This document shows, one piece after another, positions 21,764 to 30,432 of a stretch of 64,000 nucleotides of DNA. The notes under the pieces were generated by a model. It ran no database searches. It saw only the letters and a program-made list of their open reading frames with translations, and had not been told where the DNA came from. How positions within the stretch are numbered: position 1 is the stretch's first letter; each line of letters opens with the position of its first letter. The DNA comes from Nocardioides sp. QY071 (GTDB lineage Bacteria > Actinomycetota > Actinomycetes > Propionibacteriales > Nocardioidaceae), in the NCBI RefSeq assembly GCF_029961765.1, contig NZ_CP124681.1, positions 3,596,001 to 3,660,000 on the forward strand. The letters run 5' to 3'. Made by a program: the position numbers and the translations under genes.

Positions 21764-22722
21764 CGGATCGCGATGGGGTTGAGCGGTCCTCCGACCGCTC
21801 CCGTGAACGGCACGGGTGGGGCGACGAGGAGGAACTCGTAGACACCGTCCTCAGCACAGGCGTCGGCGAGCTTCTCGAGGTCGAACATCTCGCCGAAGAT
21901 GACCCCAGCGCTGACGAGGAGGACGACGTGCAGGGGCTGCATGACGGCCTCCGTCTCGTTCGGCCGCACCTCGACCCCCCAGGTGTCGGACGCGATGGCG
22001 GCGATCTCGGCGTCGACGATGACGTCGGCGGTGTCCAGGCTCAGCCCGGGCGCGTCACCCCCGGCGTAGTCGCCCCACCCCTCGGCCCGGCACATCCGCA
22101 GGTGTCCGGTGCGGATGAGGAGGATGTCGCCGCGCCCCAGGGTCACGCCCTGTGCTGCCGCGCAGGCGAGGAGGTCGTCGCCGTGGATCGCGTCGCCGGG
22201 CTGCAGCCAGTCGACGCCCTTGAAACGCGGGAAGTCCAACAGCACCCCGCGGCCCGTGAGCTGCTCCCGCATGGTCTCCAGCGCCCCCTTGCGCGCACCG
22301 GCGCTGGTGACGTGCTCGAGTCCGAAGCCGTTGTACATCTTGCCGTCGTAGAAGATGTGACTGAACGCGTCCCAATGGGTTCCCGACTGCAGCGGCATCG
22401 AGATCACGTCGTCGGCGAACCGGAGCCCGGGCAGGTGGTCCTGCGCGCCGAGCTCGACGTCCCCACCGTCCTGCGTCATGAAGTGCATGGGGTTGAAGCG
22501 CCCCAGGTAGCCGGTCTGAGGACCGGTCGCGTCGTACGGCATGGCGCACGAGATCACCTGTCCCAGCCGGACCAGGCAGGCGGCGTGCCGGACCGTGGCC
22601 GGCTCGATGAAGTTCATCGCGCCCAGCTCGTCGTCCTCGCCCCACCGGCCCCAGCGTCGGTGCTCCTGGGCGAGCGCGTCGACCTGCTCCTTGCTCAACC
22701 TGCGGTGCTGGAGTGAAGTCAT
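21760..22722 (-). CDS. Cyclase-family (kynurenine-formamidase-like) metal-dependent hydrolase
   Basis: 320 residues of the PF04199 cyclase family. The metal-binding signature is SGTHWDAFSHIFYDGKMYNG (about residues 114-133), with the expected GTH-x-D-x3-H pattern. LGRGDILLIRTGH and a C-terminal LVAPPVPFTGAVGGPLNPIA are also family features. It hydrolyses an amide or lactone-like ring. As first gene of the importer operon it probably acts on the imported compound. ATG start at MTSLQHRRLSKEQ. Confidence 0.87.
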   Translation of the reverse strand: MTSLQHRRLSKEQVDALAQEHRRWGRWGEDDELGAMNFIEPATVRHAACLVRLGQVISCAMPYDATGPQTGYLGRFNPMHFMTQDGGDVELGAQDHLPGLRFADDVISMPLQSGTHWDAFSHIFYDGKMYNGFGLEHVTSAGARKGALETMREQLTGRGVLLDFPRFKGVDWLQPGDAIHGDDLLACAAAQGVTLGRGDILLIRTGHLRMCRAEGWGDYAGGDAPGLSLDTADVIVDAEIAAIASDTWGVEVRPNETEAVMQPLHVVLLVSAGVIFGEMFDLEKLADACAEDGVYEFLLVAPPVPFTGAVGGPLNPIAIR

Positions 22723-22819
22723 GCGAGGAACCTACGCGCGAGAACGTGACGGCCACTTCGTGTCGATCCCCAGCGTTATCGCCCACTTGCTGTGGATTTC
22801 CACAGTGCGGTCGGGGACG

Positions 22820-24637
22820 TCAGCTCACGTGCACGAGCCGGTCGATCGCGAGCGCGAAGCTCATGTCGAGCAGGCCCTGGCTGCTCCTCAGCACGACGCC
22901 GGTCAGTGACTCGATACGGCGCAGACGGTAGGCCAGCGTGTTCGGATGGATGTGCAACGCCTCCGCGGTCCGCCCTGCCTGCAGGTCGTTCTCGATGAGC
23001 ACCCTGACGGTGTGGACGAGGTCCGCGTTCCTCGTGTCCTCCGGCCGTCGGAGAGGCCCCAGCGTCCGCTCCGAGAACTCGCGCAGCACGGAGGGCTCGT
23101 TCCCGGCGAGCAACAGCCGGTAGATGCCGAGATCCGCGACCTCGACGACCTTGCCGCCGGTTCCCGCGTCCTGGACCAGGCGCACTGCGCTGGAGGCCAC
23201 CTGCGTAGCCAGGCGATAGTCCAGCGGTGACACGCACATCTCGCCGATCGACGCCGACGCCGTCACATTTCCTCGAGACGCGACCAGGGCCGTGATGGCC
23301 TTCGCCGTCCTCTTCGGGAGGTCCGGGGACTCCACGCGGCGGTGCAGGAGCATCACCACGGCTCCCTCGTGGTCGGCCACCAGCGAGGTGCCGGGGCTTC
23401 TCGCGGACACGGATCGCACACACGAGATCACGTGCTGGAGTGCGGCCTCCGAGGTCGGTCGCCCCTTGCCGTCGCAACTGAGGCTCGGAGGGTCCGGTCG
23501 GATCACGATCGGTACATGTGGCTGGGTCAGGTCGTGCCCGTAACTGCGAGCCCGCTCGAGGATGCGGGGCGCTCCGGACGCTTCGAGATTGAGGAGGTCG
23601 CGCACGAGGTCGCCACGCATCCGCCACTCGACGTCCTGCGCGTGCCTCTGGCTGAGCAGCTCCAGAGAGCTCACGATCGCGCCACGCTCGAACACCATGC
23701 GGTGGATGCCAGACATCGTGCGGTCCTCGCCCGATGCCCACAGAAGAGCGGCGATCTCACCGGCGAGGACGATGGGGGCGACGTAGACGACGTGGTCCTC
23801 GGACGACCGGCTGGCCAGCTCCAGCGTCTGGCAGGCGGTGGCGCGCAGCCGCTCGCGCTCAGCCGCCGGCAGGTCCGGGCCCGCGTGGTCCTGGGGCCAG
23901 GCCGCGATCGGCTCGCGGCCGGCGTACTCCTCGATGAGGATGTCGTAGCCGGTCATCTCGGCGAGCGAGCGGAGGATCGGATCGAGGCCCTTCCCCTCGA
24001 GGGCCGCCCGGTTGAGCCGTTGGTGCATGAGGTCGACCTCCTCGAGCTCGGCCATCATGGTCAGCTCGCGTTCGCGCAGGCGGGCGATCTCGATCGCCGC
24101 GGCGGCCCCCTTGGCGAGGGCCGAGAGCAGGTCGATCTGGCTCTGCTCGAACGTGCCCGCGGCTGCACCGTAGACAGTGAGGACGCCGAGCTCACCGGGG
24201 CCTGCGAGGGGAATGCTGACCAGCGACCGGTAGCCCTGCCGGCCCGCTGCGGTGCGCCAGTCGACCAAGGCCTCATCCGCGAAGAGATCCGGCAAGGTGA
24301 CCGGTCGGCCGGTGCGGAAGGCTCGAGCGGACGGGGTCTCCGATCGTCCCTGCTCTCCCCCGACCACGAGGGGGGAATCCACGTTGGCCACGGTGAGGTA
24401 TTCCGGGGGCAGTCCGGCCGACCCCTGGACCACCAGACGCTCCGAGCGGTCATCGGCCAGCGCGACCATGGCGTAGAGGTGGCCGGTCAGGTCGCGTGCC
24501 ACTTCGGCGATGACGTCGAGGATCTCCGTGAGCGGGCGGTGCTCGACCAGGGCACGGGAGACCTTCAGCCACGCCTCGAGGGCGGCTTGGGCGTCCACGT
24601 CACTCCTCGACCTGGCCGCTTCCGGACCATGCTCCAT
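22820..24637 (-). CDS. GAF-domain PucR/CdaR-type transcriptional regulator
   Basis: 605 residues. An N-terminal GAF domain (about 35-190: ILDVIAEVARDLTGHLYAMVAL ... SIPLAGPGELGVLTVYG) is followed by a linker helix and a middle GGDEF-like/CdaR region (VPIVIRPDPPSLSC, VASRGNVTASASIGEM). The C-terminal PucR helix-turn-helix reads LVHTVRVLIENDLQAGRTAEALHIHPNTLAYRLRRIESLTGV. It lies 97 bp upstream of the cyclase/importer operon on the same strand and is its likely ligand-responsive activator. The signal sensed by GAF is unknown. Confidence 0.88.
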   Translation of the reverse strand: MEHGPEAARSRSDVDAQAALEAWLKVSRALVEHRPLTEILDVIAEVARDLTGHLYAMVALADDRSERLVVQGSAGLPPEYLTVANVDSPLVVGGEQGRSETPSARAFRTGRPVTLPDLFADEALVDWRTAAGRQGYRSLVSIPLAGPGELGVLTVYGAAAGTFEQSQIDLLSALAKGAAAAIEIARLRERELTMMAELEEVDLMHQRLNRAALEGKGLDPILRSLAEMTGYDILIEEYAGREPIAAWPQDHAGPDLPAAERERLRATACQTLELASRSSEDHVVYVAPIVLAGEIAALLWASGEDRTMSGIHRMVFERGAIVSSLELLSQRHAQDVEWRMRGDLVRDLLNLEASGAPRILERARSYGHDLTQPHVPIVIRPDPPSLSCDGKGRPTSEAALQHVISCVRSVSARSPGTSLVADHEGAVVMLLHRRVESPDLPKRTAKAITALVASRGNVTASASIGEMCVSPLDYRLATQVASSAVRLVQDAGTGGKVVEVADLGIYRLLLAGNEPSVLREFSERTLGPLRRPEDTRNADLVHTVRVLIENDLQAGRTAEALHIHPNTLAYRLRRIESLTGVVLRSSQGLLDMSFALAIDRLVHVS

Positions 24638-24721
24638 CCTGCTCCCCGCACCTCAGACCGTGGCCGATGTCGGTGGGCAACAGTATCGCCCCTCCTCGCG
24701 GCGAGGAGGTGTCGAAGCTGC

Positions 24722-26632
24722 TCACGGCGCGGGTGCCATGGCGACGAACTCGTCCAGGGCAGCCGGGTTGGCGAGGCTGTCCCGGCTGGCCGCCCGTTCG
24801 ATCGGCTCGCCCATCAAGATGCGCTTCACGGGGACCTCGAGGACCTTCCCGCTGAGCGTGCGCGGGATCTCCCTCACCTCCTGGACCACGTCCGGGACAT
24901 GACGCGGCGAGCAGTCCTCGCGGATCCGGTGGCGGATCCGACGCGTGAGCTCGGCGTCCAGCGTCGCGCCCGGACGCAGCACCACGAACAGCCGCATGTG
25001 GTTCTCGGCGCCGGCTCGCGGGAGGTCCACGACGAGGGCATCGAGCACGTCGTACTCGGAGAGCACCGCTCGATAGACCTCACTGGTGCCCATCCGCACG
25101 CCGCCGCGGTTGATCGTGGAGTCGCTGCGTCCCGTGATGATGGCCGTCCCCCGCTCCGTGATGGTGATCCAGTCACCATGGCGCCACACGCCGGCGAAGT
25201 ACTCGAAGTACGTCGCACGCAGGCGCGCACCGTCCGGGTCGCCCCACAAGGAGACGGGCATCGACGGCATCGGCTCGGTGACGACGAGCTCACCGACCTC
25301 TCCGATGACGGATCGACCCGCATCGTCCCAGGCCTCGACCTTCACGCCGAGTGCTCGTGCCTGCAGCTCACCTCGGTACACCGGCAGGGTCGGGACGCCC
25401 GCGAGCAGTGCACTCGTCACGTCGGTGCCGCCGCTGGTCGAGAAGAGCCAGATCCGCTTGCCGACGTGCTCGTAGACCCAGCTGTAGGACTCGGGCGCAA
25501 GCGGCGAGCCGGATGCTCCGATCGACCGCAGGCGCGACAGGTCGCGACCTTCGGCCGGCTCGATGCCGGCCTTCTGGCACGCGGCGAGGAACGCGGGACT
25601 GGTGCCGAAGCTGGTCATCCCGGTCTCCACGGCCAGGTCCCACAGCCGGTCGAGGGAAGGGGTCGCGGGGTTGCCGTCGTACAGGACGATCGACGCCTCG
25701 GTCAGCAGCGCGCTGACGAGGAAGTTCCACATCATCCAGCCCGTGGTCGTGAACCAGAACAAGCGGTCGTCGGGTCGTGCGTCCCAGTGCAGGTGGTGGT
25801 GCTTGACCATCTCCAACAGCACGCCGCCCTGGCTGTGCACGATGGGCTTGGGCGGGCCCGTCGTGCCCGAGCTGAAGAGCACCCACAGGGGGTGCTCGAA
25901 GGGCACCGCGACGAAGTCGAGGAGCGCGTCCACGGGTCCGAGGAACCCGTCGGCCCACCCGGTGCCGTCGAGGTAGCCGAAACGGACGGTCCGGACACCG
26001 AGCTCTCGGGCGATGGCCGCGACGTGGTCATCGCTGGCGAAGTCCTTGGCCCCGTAGCGGTACCCGTCGACGGCGAGCAGGACCGTGGGCTCGATCTGGG
26101 CGAACCGGTCGGTGACTGCGCGGATCCCGAACTCGGGGGCCGCGCTCGACCAGACGGCTCCCAGGGATGCCGTCGCGAGGAGGGCGGCCACGGTCTCGGG
26201 GATGTTGGGAAGGTACGCCGCCACGACATCGCCCTGACCGACGCCGAGCGCCTGGAGCCCAGCCCGGATGCGGGCGGTCTCGCGCCTCAGGTCCGCCCAC
26301 GTCCATCGGCCGAGCGGCCGGATCTCGGAGGCGTGCTGCAGCGCGAGCGCACTGTCGTCCTTGCCGGTGAACACGTGCTGCGCGTAGTTGAGGGTCGCTC
26401 CCGGGAACCAGACGGCGCCCGGCATCGACCTGTCGGCGAGTGCCTCACTGGGCAGGTCGTGGAAGTGGATGCCGAAGTGGTCCACCACGGCGCTCCAGAA
26501 GGCCGCGACATCGTCGACCGACCAGCGCCACAGGTCGTCGTAGGAGCCTGGTCGGCCGACGTACTCGGCGAAGCGGGTGATGGCGGCGTCCTCGATGTCG
26601 CTCAGCGAGGGTGCCCAGACGATGTCGCTCAT
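24722..26632 (-). CDS. Acetoacetate-CoA ligase (acetoacetyl-CoA synthetase)
   Basis: 636 residues, the family's usual length. An N-terminal ACAS segment (YDDLWRWSVDDVAAFWSAV, then PGATLNYAQHVF) precedes the AMP-binding core: ATP loop WVLFSSGTTGPPKPIVHSQGG, and the family-specific VYRGELQARALGVKVEAWD. The C-terminal RTLSGKVLEVPVKRIL carries the catalytic Lys. It activates acetoacetate or a close beta-keto acid to the CoA ester. The ATG at 26632 is preceded by AGAGAGAA; frames continue upstream but cross the shared promoter. It is divergent from a LysR gene, which likely controls it. Confidence 0.9.
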   Translation of the reverse strand: MSDIVWAPSLSDIEDAAITRFAEYVGRPGSYDDLWRWSVDDVAAFWSAVVDHFGIHFHDLPSEALADRSMPGAVWFPGATLNYAQHVFTGKDDSALALQHASEIRPLGRWTWADLRRETARIRAGLQALGVGQGDVVAAYLPNIPETVAALLATASLGAVWSSAAPEFGIRAVTDRFAQIEPTVLLAVDGYRYGAKDFASDDHVAAIARELGVRTVRFGYLDGTGWADGFLGPVDALLDFVAVPFEHPLWVLFSSGTTGPPKPIVHSQGGVLLEMVKHHHLHWDARPDDRLFWFTTTGWMMWNFLVSALLTEASIVLYDGNPATPSLDRLWDLAVETGMTSFGTSPAFLAACQKAGIEPAEGRDLSRLRSIGASGSPLAPESYSWVYEHVGKRIWLFSTSGGTDVTSALLAGVPTLPVYRGELQARALGVKVEAWDDAGRSVIGEVGELVVTEPMPSMPVSLWGDPDGARLRATYFEYFAGVWRHGDWITITERGTAIITGRSDSTINRGGVRMGTSEVYRAVLSEYDVLDALVVDLPRAGAENHMRLFVVLRPGATLDAELTRRIRHRIREDCSPRHVPDVVQEVREIPRTLSGKVLEVPVKRILMGEPIERAASRDSLANPAALDEFVAMAPAP

Positions 26633-26720
26633 TGGTTCTCTCTGTTCAGGGAGGGTTCGCGACTCGCTCGCGCCCCTCCTGGAGTGTCGTCCGCCGCGAT
26701 TGGGTTTGTCCAAGACATGA

Positions 26721-26736
26721 ATGACATTGCTGTCAT
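26721..26736. promoter_or_regulatory. Candidate LysR operator (ATGACA-N4-TGTCAT)
   Basis: A perfect 6-4-6 inverted repeat 11 bp before the LysR ATG, in the 115-bp gap shared with the divergent acetoacetate-CoA ligase gene. It also contains the T-N11-A spacing of LysR sites. Confidence 0.6.
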
Positions 26737-26747
26737 ACTCTTACGGC

Positions 26748-27662
26748 ATGGATCTTCGGCAGCTCTCGTATGTGGTCCTGCTCTCCGAGGAACGCAACTT
26801 CACCCGCGCCGCGGCCCGAGCGAACGTGGCGCAACCTGCTCTCTCCCGCCAGATCCAGAAGCTCGAACGCGAGCTGGGGGTCAGCCTGGTGGACCGGACG
26901 ACGCGCAGGGTGGCGCTGACCGACGACGGACTCGTCCTGGTCGGGCATGCACGTCGGGTGCTGGCCGAGCTCGACGCGATCAGGGTCTCGATGGACAGCT
27001 CGGCGGCTGTACTGAGAGGCCGCGCGACGCTCGGGGTCACCCCCACTCCGGGCCCCGTGGACGTGCCACGTCTCCTCGCGGCCTTCAACGAGCGTCACCC
27101 GCAGGTGGAGCTGGCCGTGCGCGAGGACCTGAGCGCCCGGCTGACCGATCAGCTGCGCGCCGACGAGATCGACCTGGCGTTCGTCTCCGCCGTGGGAGCA
27201 CCGCAGCGACGGGGCCTGGAGCTGACCCGGGTCGCGGAGGACCCGCTCCTGTTGGTCGTCTCCCCCACCCATCACCTGGCACGAGCGACCAGTGTCCGGA
27301 TGAGCGAGCTGCGGGATGAGTCGTTCATCATGTTCCGCGCTCCGTCGACCATCCGGACGATGATCGTGCAGGCCTGTGAGGCGGCCGGCTTCGTGCCGCG
27401 CGACCAGTTCGAGACCAGCGATCCGTGGCAGGCGATGAGACTGGCCGACGCCGGTCTCGGCATCGCATTCCTCCCGCAGCACGACATCGAGCAGCGACAG
27501 CAGAGCGTCGCCTCCGTGCGACTCCAGGACCCCTCGATGCGCTACGAGGTGTTCCTGGCACGTCGCGAGGCACGACAGCTCTCGCCCGCCGCAGCCCAGC
27601 TGATGCGGGAAGCCCTCGATTCGCTCACCTTCGAGGGTCCGCTCAGGCGACCCACTCCTTGA
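26748..27662 (+). CDS. LysR-family transcriptional regulator
   Basis: 304 residues. The N-terminal winged helix is standard: MDLRQLSYVVLLSEERNFTR, then AQPALSRQIQKLERELGVSLVDRTTRRVALTDDG. A LysR substrate-binding domain follows (RGRATLGVTPTPGPVDVPRLLAAF). The start at MDLRQL is the canonical one and leaves the palindrome outside the gene. Its 3' end overlaps the 3' end of the convergent LLM flavoprotein gene by 20 bp. Confidence 0.92.
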   Translation: MDLRQLSYVVLLSEERNFTRAAARANVAQPALSRQIQKLERELGVSLVDRTTRRVALTDDGLVLVGHARRVLAELDAIRVSMDSSAAVLRGRATLGVTPTPGPVDVPRLLAAFNERHPQVELAVREDLSARLTDQLRADEIDLAFVSAVGAPQRRGLELTRVAEDPLLLVVSPTHHLARATSVRMSELRDESFIMFRAPSTIRTMIVQACEAAGFVPRDQFETSDPWQAMRLADAGLGIAFLPQHDIEQRQQSVASVRLQDPSMRYEVFLARREARQLSPAAAQLMREALDSLTFEGPLRRPTP

Positions 27663-28659
27663 GGCGACCGACCAGCTCGGTGGCGTCGTCACCGACCGGG
27701 GTCACCTGGAGGTTGGTCACGCCCGACTCGCGGAAGGCCTCGATCCGTTCCCTGACGTACGACGCCGGCCCGACGAGGTTGACCCGTTCCAGCAGCTCGA
27801 GCGGTACGGCGGCCTCGGCCTCCTGCTTCTTGCCATCGACGTAGAGCTCCTGGATCCGCCGGGCCTCGTCCTCGTAGCCGTACCGACGGACGAGGTCGTT
27901 GTAGAAGTTGTTGTCACGACCGCCCATGCCGCCGATGTAGAGCGCGAACATCGGACGGACCAGGTCGAGGACGCTCTTCACGTCGTCTCCGACGGCCACC
28001 ACGCCACCGGCGACGATCTCCAGCGGCGCGAGATCCGCCGAGCGCGCTGCTGCGCCGGCGGCGAGCGCATCGCCCCATACCTGAGCGGCGTCCTCGGGCG
28101 AGTAGAGGAACGGCAGCCAGCCGTCGGCGTACGACGCGGCGCCCTCGACCGACCTCGGGCCCAAGGCGGCGAGGTAGATCGGGACCGTGGGACGCGGCGG
28201 CCTGCTCATCAGCTTGAGCGGCTTCCCGATGCCTCCGGGGAGCGGCAGCTGGAAAGACGATCCGTCGTGCTCCACCGGCTCACGGCGCAGGGCGGCCCGC
28301 ATGATCTCCACGACCTCCTTGGTCCGACCGACCGGCCGGGTGAAGGGCAGGCCGTGCCAGCCCTCGACGACCTGCGGTCCGGAGGCACCCAGGCCGATGA
28401 CGGCGCGGCCGCCGGAGACGCTGTCGAGGCCCGCTGCGGTCTGGGCGAGCAGGGTCGGCGATCGGGAGTAGACATTGAGGATCGCCGACCCGATCTCGAC
28501 GGTCGAGGTGCGCGCTGCGAGGTAGCCCATCAGGGTCGGGGAGTCGAAGCCGTAGCCCTCCCCGACCCACACCATGTCGAGCCCGGCCGCCTCGAAGGCA
28601 GCGACCTGCTCGGCGGCCGCCCGCGGATCGGCGACCGCCAGCATGGTCGACAGCCTCAC
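27643..28659 (-). CDS. LLM-class flavin-dependent oxidoreductase (F420/FMN luciferase-like)
   Basis: 338 residues of the bacterial-luciferase-like TIM-barrel family: AAFEAAGLDMVWVGEGYGFDSPTLMGYLAA, then TSTVEIGSAILNVYSRSPTLLAQTAAGLDSVSGGRAVIGLGAS. Actinobacterial members often use F420. Last gene of an operon with SDR, amidohydrolase and acyl-CoA ligase genes, so it probably oxidises a pathway intermediate. The GTG start overlaps the SDR stop (GTGA). Cofactor choice between F420 and FMN cannot be settled here. Confidence 0.9.
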   Translation of the reverse strand: MRLSTMLAVADPRAAAEQVAAFEAAGLDMVWVGEGYGFDSPTLMGYLAARTSTVEIGSAILNVYSRSPTLLAQTAAGLDSVSGGRAVIGLGASGPQVVEGWHGLPFTRPVGRTKEVVEIMRAALRREPVEHDGSSFQLPLPGGIGKPLKLMSRPPRPTVPIYLAALGPRSVEGAASYADGWLPFLYSPEDAAQVWGDALAAGAAARSADLAPLEIVAGGVVAVGDDVKSVLDLVRPMFALYIGGMGGRDNNFYNDLVRRYGYEDEARRIQELYVDGKKQEAEAAVPLELLERVNLVGPASYVRERIEAFRESGVTNLQVTPVGDDATELVGRLKEWVA

Positions 28660-29489
28660 GTCCCAGGGGCCTTCGACACGGTGGCGTTCGACGCGGGCGC
28701 CGCGGAGTCGAAGCTGGCGCCCAGCCCGACGCTGGCGCCTCCGTCGACCGCGGTCACCGTGCCCGTCACGTAACGGGCTCCCGGAGAGACCAGCGCGGCG
28801 ACCAGGTCCGCGAGCTCCTGGGGTGCGCCGATGCGTCCCAGCGGCGCCGTGCGCCCCAACCGCTCCTTGGACAGCTCAGGCTGACGCTCGATGGTCTTGG
28901 CGAGCAGCGAGGTGTCGAAATAGCCGGCCATCAGCGTGTTGACGCTGATGTTCTGGGCAGCGATCTCGAGTGCGAGGGTCTGCGCGTAGCCGATCACCGC
29001 CGACCACACCGTCGTCGGCGCGGCCATGCCGACCGCGGGACGCTGGGCAACGGCCGACACGACGTTGAGGATGCTCCCGCCCTCGGCCGTCATGTACGGC
29101 AGCGTGGCCCGCACGGACCTGACGACATAGAAGAAGTGCCGTTCGAAGGCCTGCAGCCAGACCTCGTCGGTGAGCTCGGAGATCCGCCGGATCGGCGGCC
29201 CGCCGTCGTTGGTCACCAGCACGTGGACGGCGTCCCCGAAACGCTCCACCGTCGAGGCGGTCACGCCCTCCAGGTCCGCAGCGCTGGAGCAGTCGCCCGC
29301 CAGGCCGAGGACCCGCTCCGCGCCGTACCTCTCGGCGAGCTGCCTCTCCGCGGCGGCGACCTTCTCCGCGCGCCGTGCGAAGAAGGCGACATGGGCGCCC
29401 TCGGCGAGGAGGCGATCGGCGATCGCGAAGCCGAGCCCGTCGCTGCCGCCGCCGACGATCGCGACCTTTCCGCTCAGTCCCAGGTCCAT
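28656..29489 (-). CDS. Short-chain dehydrogenase/reductase
   Basis: About 277 residues. The NAD(P) fingerprint is GKVAIVGGGSDGLGFAIADRL; the NNAG position reads VTNDGGPP, unusual for a classical SDR. The catalytic region is GGSILNVVSAVAQRP, then the position normally held by YxxxK reads TTVWSAVIGYAQTLALEI: neither Tyr nor Lys is where expected. The C-terminus has GARYVTGTVTAVDGGAS. It may therefore be a divergent or non-oxidising member. The ATG at 29489 is coupled to the previous stop (TGATG) with GGAG 7 bp upstream; a GTG one codon earlier is possible. Confidence 0.85.
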   Translation of the reverse strand: MDLGLSGKVAIVGGGSDGLGFAIADRLLAEGAHVAFFARRAEKVAAAERQLAERYGAERVLGLAGDCSSAADLEGVTASTVERFGDAVHVLVTNDGGPPIRRISELTDEVWLQAFERHFFYVVRSVRATLPYMTAEGGSILNVVSAVAQRPAVGMAAPTTVWSAVIGYAQTLALEIAAQNISVNTLMAGYFDTSLLAKTIERQPELSKERLGRTAPLGRIGAPQELADLVAALVSPGARYVTGTVTAVDGGASVGLGASFDSAAPASNATVSKAPGT

Positions 29490-30376
29490 CACGCCACTCC
29501 GATCTCAGTAAGGAAGGTCTCGGCATTGCCCGAGAAGACGTCGTCCAGGACGTCGTCGGGATAGCCCTGCTCGCGCCACTCGGCGACCAGTCGTTCGTGG
29601 CTGAGCATCGGGTAGTCGGCGCCGAAGAAGATCCGCTTGCGCAGCCGCTTCCCGATCTCGCGCTTGAGCTCGTCGGGGAAGTAGCGCGGGGACCAGCCGT
29701 GGAGCTCCATCCAGACGTTCCCCTTGTGCAGGGCGGTCGCGATCATCTCCGACTGCCAGGGCCAGGCCACCCGGCCGGCGATCACGTTGAGATCGGGGTG
29801 GCGCGCGGCCACCCGGTCGACGTAACGCGGGTGGCTGCCCTCCAGGGTGATGCCCATGCCGCCGCGGGTGCCGGCGCCGGTCGCCGACATCCCGACGTGC
29901 ATGAGGACGGGACGGCCGGCCTCGCGGCACAGATTCAGGCAGTCCTCCCACTCCGGCTCGTCCGGGGTTCCGGCCGGCGTGAGCGAGTGCACCGCGAGCC
30001 CGATCAGCCCGGGCCCGTCGCTGAGGCAGCGCTCCAGCTCCTTGACGTGCGCCGGCTGCGTGGGATCGATGCCGATCCAGTGGCCGAGGACGACGTCGGG
30101 GTTGCGGCGCGCGAAGTCGAAGGCGTAGTCGTGCTGCTCCCGGACGGCGCCGACGTCCAAGGTGTAGGTGAAGGCGAAGTCGAGCATCACCCGGGCGTTC
30201 GCCGTACGGAAGTGCTCGGCCTGCTCCTCGTCGCTGACGAAGCTCATGCCCCACTTGAAGTAGCCCCGCAGCGCCTCGCGGTCCGCTGCGGTCTCATACG
30301 GACTTCCTCGCCACCCTCGTTCGGTGCCCCAATGCGAGTGGAGGTCGATCAGGCGGGGGATCGTGTCTGTGCTCAA
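29489..30376 (-). CDS. Amidohydrolase family protein (amidohydrolase 2 / decarboxylase-like)
   Basis: 295 residues. The protein starts with DLHSHWGTERGW; HSH is the first metal or catalytic motif. VLGHWIGIDPTQP, RPVLMHVGMSATG and KRIFFGADYPMLSHE (with the conserved Asp) match the PF04909 barrel, which includes decarboxylases of the ACMSD type and lactone hydrolases. I chose the TTG start because AAGGAAAGG lies about 9 bp upstream and no ATG or GTG fits. Second metabolic gene of the operon with ligase, SDR and LLM. Confidence 0.85.
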   Translation of the reverse strand: MSTDTIPRLIDLHSHWGTERGWRGSPYETAADREALRGYFKWGMSFVSDEEQAEHFRTANARVMLDFAFTYTLDVGAVREQHDYAFDFARRNPDVVLGHWIGIDPTQPAHVKELERCLSDGPGLIGLAVHSLTPAGTPDEPEWEDCLNLCREAGRPVLMHVGMSATGAGTRGGMGITLEGSHPRYVDRVAARHPDLNVIAGRVAWPWQSEMIATALHKGNVWMELHGWSPRYFPDELKREIGKRLRKRIFFGADYPMLSHERLVAEWREQGYPDDVLDDVFSGNAETFLTEIGVA

Positions 30377-30402
30377 GGCTGAGCGCCTTTCCTTGGTGGT
30401 GC

Positions 30403-30429
30403 GGATCTGATGGATCGGATGGATCTGAT
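30403..30429. repeat. Short tandem repeat, three 9-bp units (GGATCKGAT)
   Basis: GGATCTGAT, GGATCGGAT, GGATCTGAT in a row, in the gap between the ligase stop and the amidohydrolase ribosome site. Units of this kind can vary in number by slippage. Confidence 0.7.
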
Positions 30430-30432
30430 GGG

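Noticed and set aside
22820..24637. Signal-transducing diguanylate cyclase in the PucR-type regulator
   Set aside because: The middle region resembles CdaR/GGDEF-like domains but lacks a GGDEF catalytic motif.
23342..27319. A 1325-codon open frame on the plus strand
   Set aside because: It is antisense to the GAF-PucR and acetoacetate-CoA ligase genes and has the Arg/Gly/Asp-rich composition of a high-GC shadow frame; no domain is visible.
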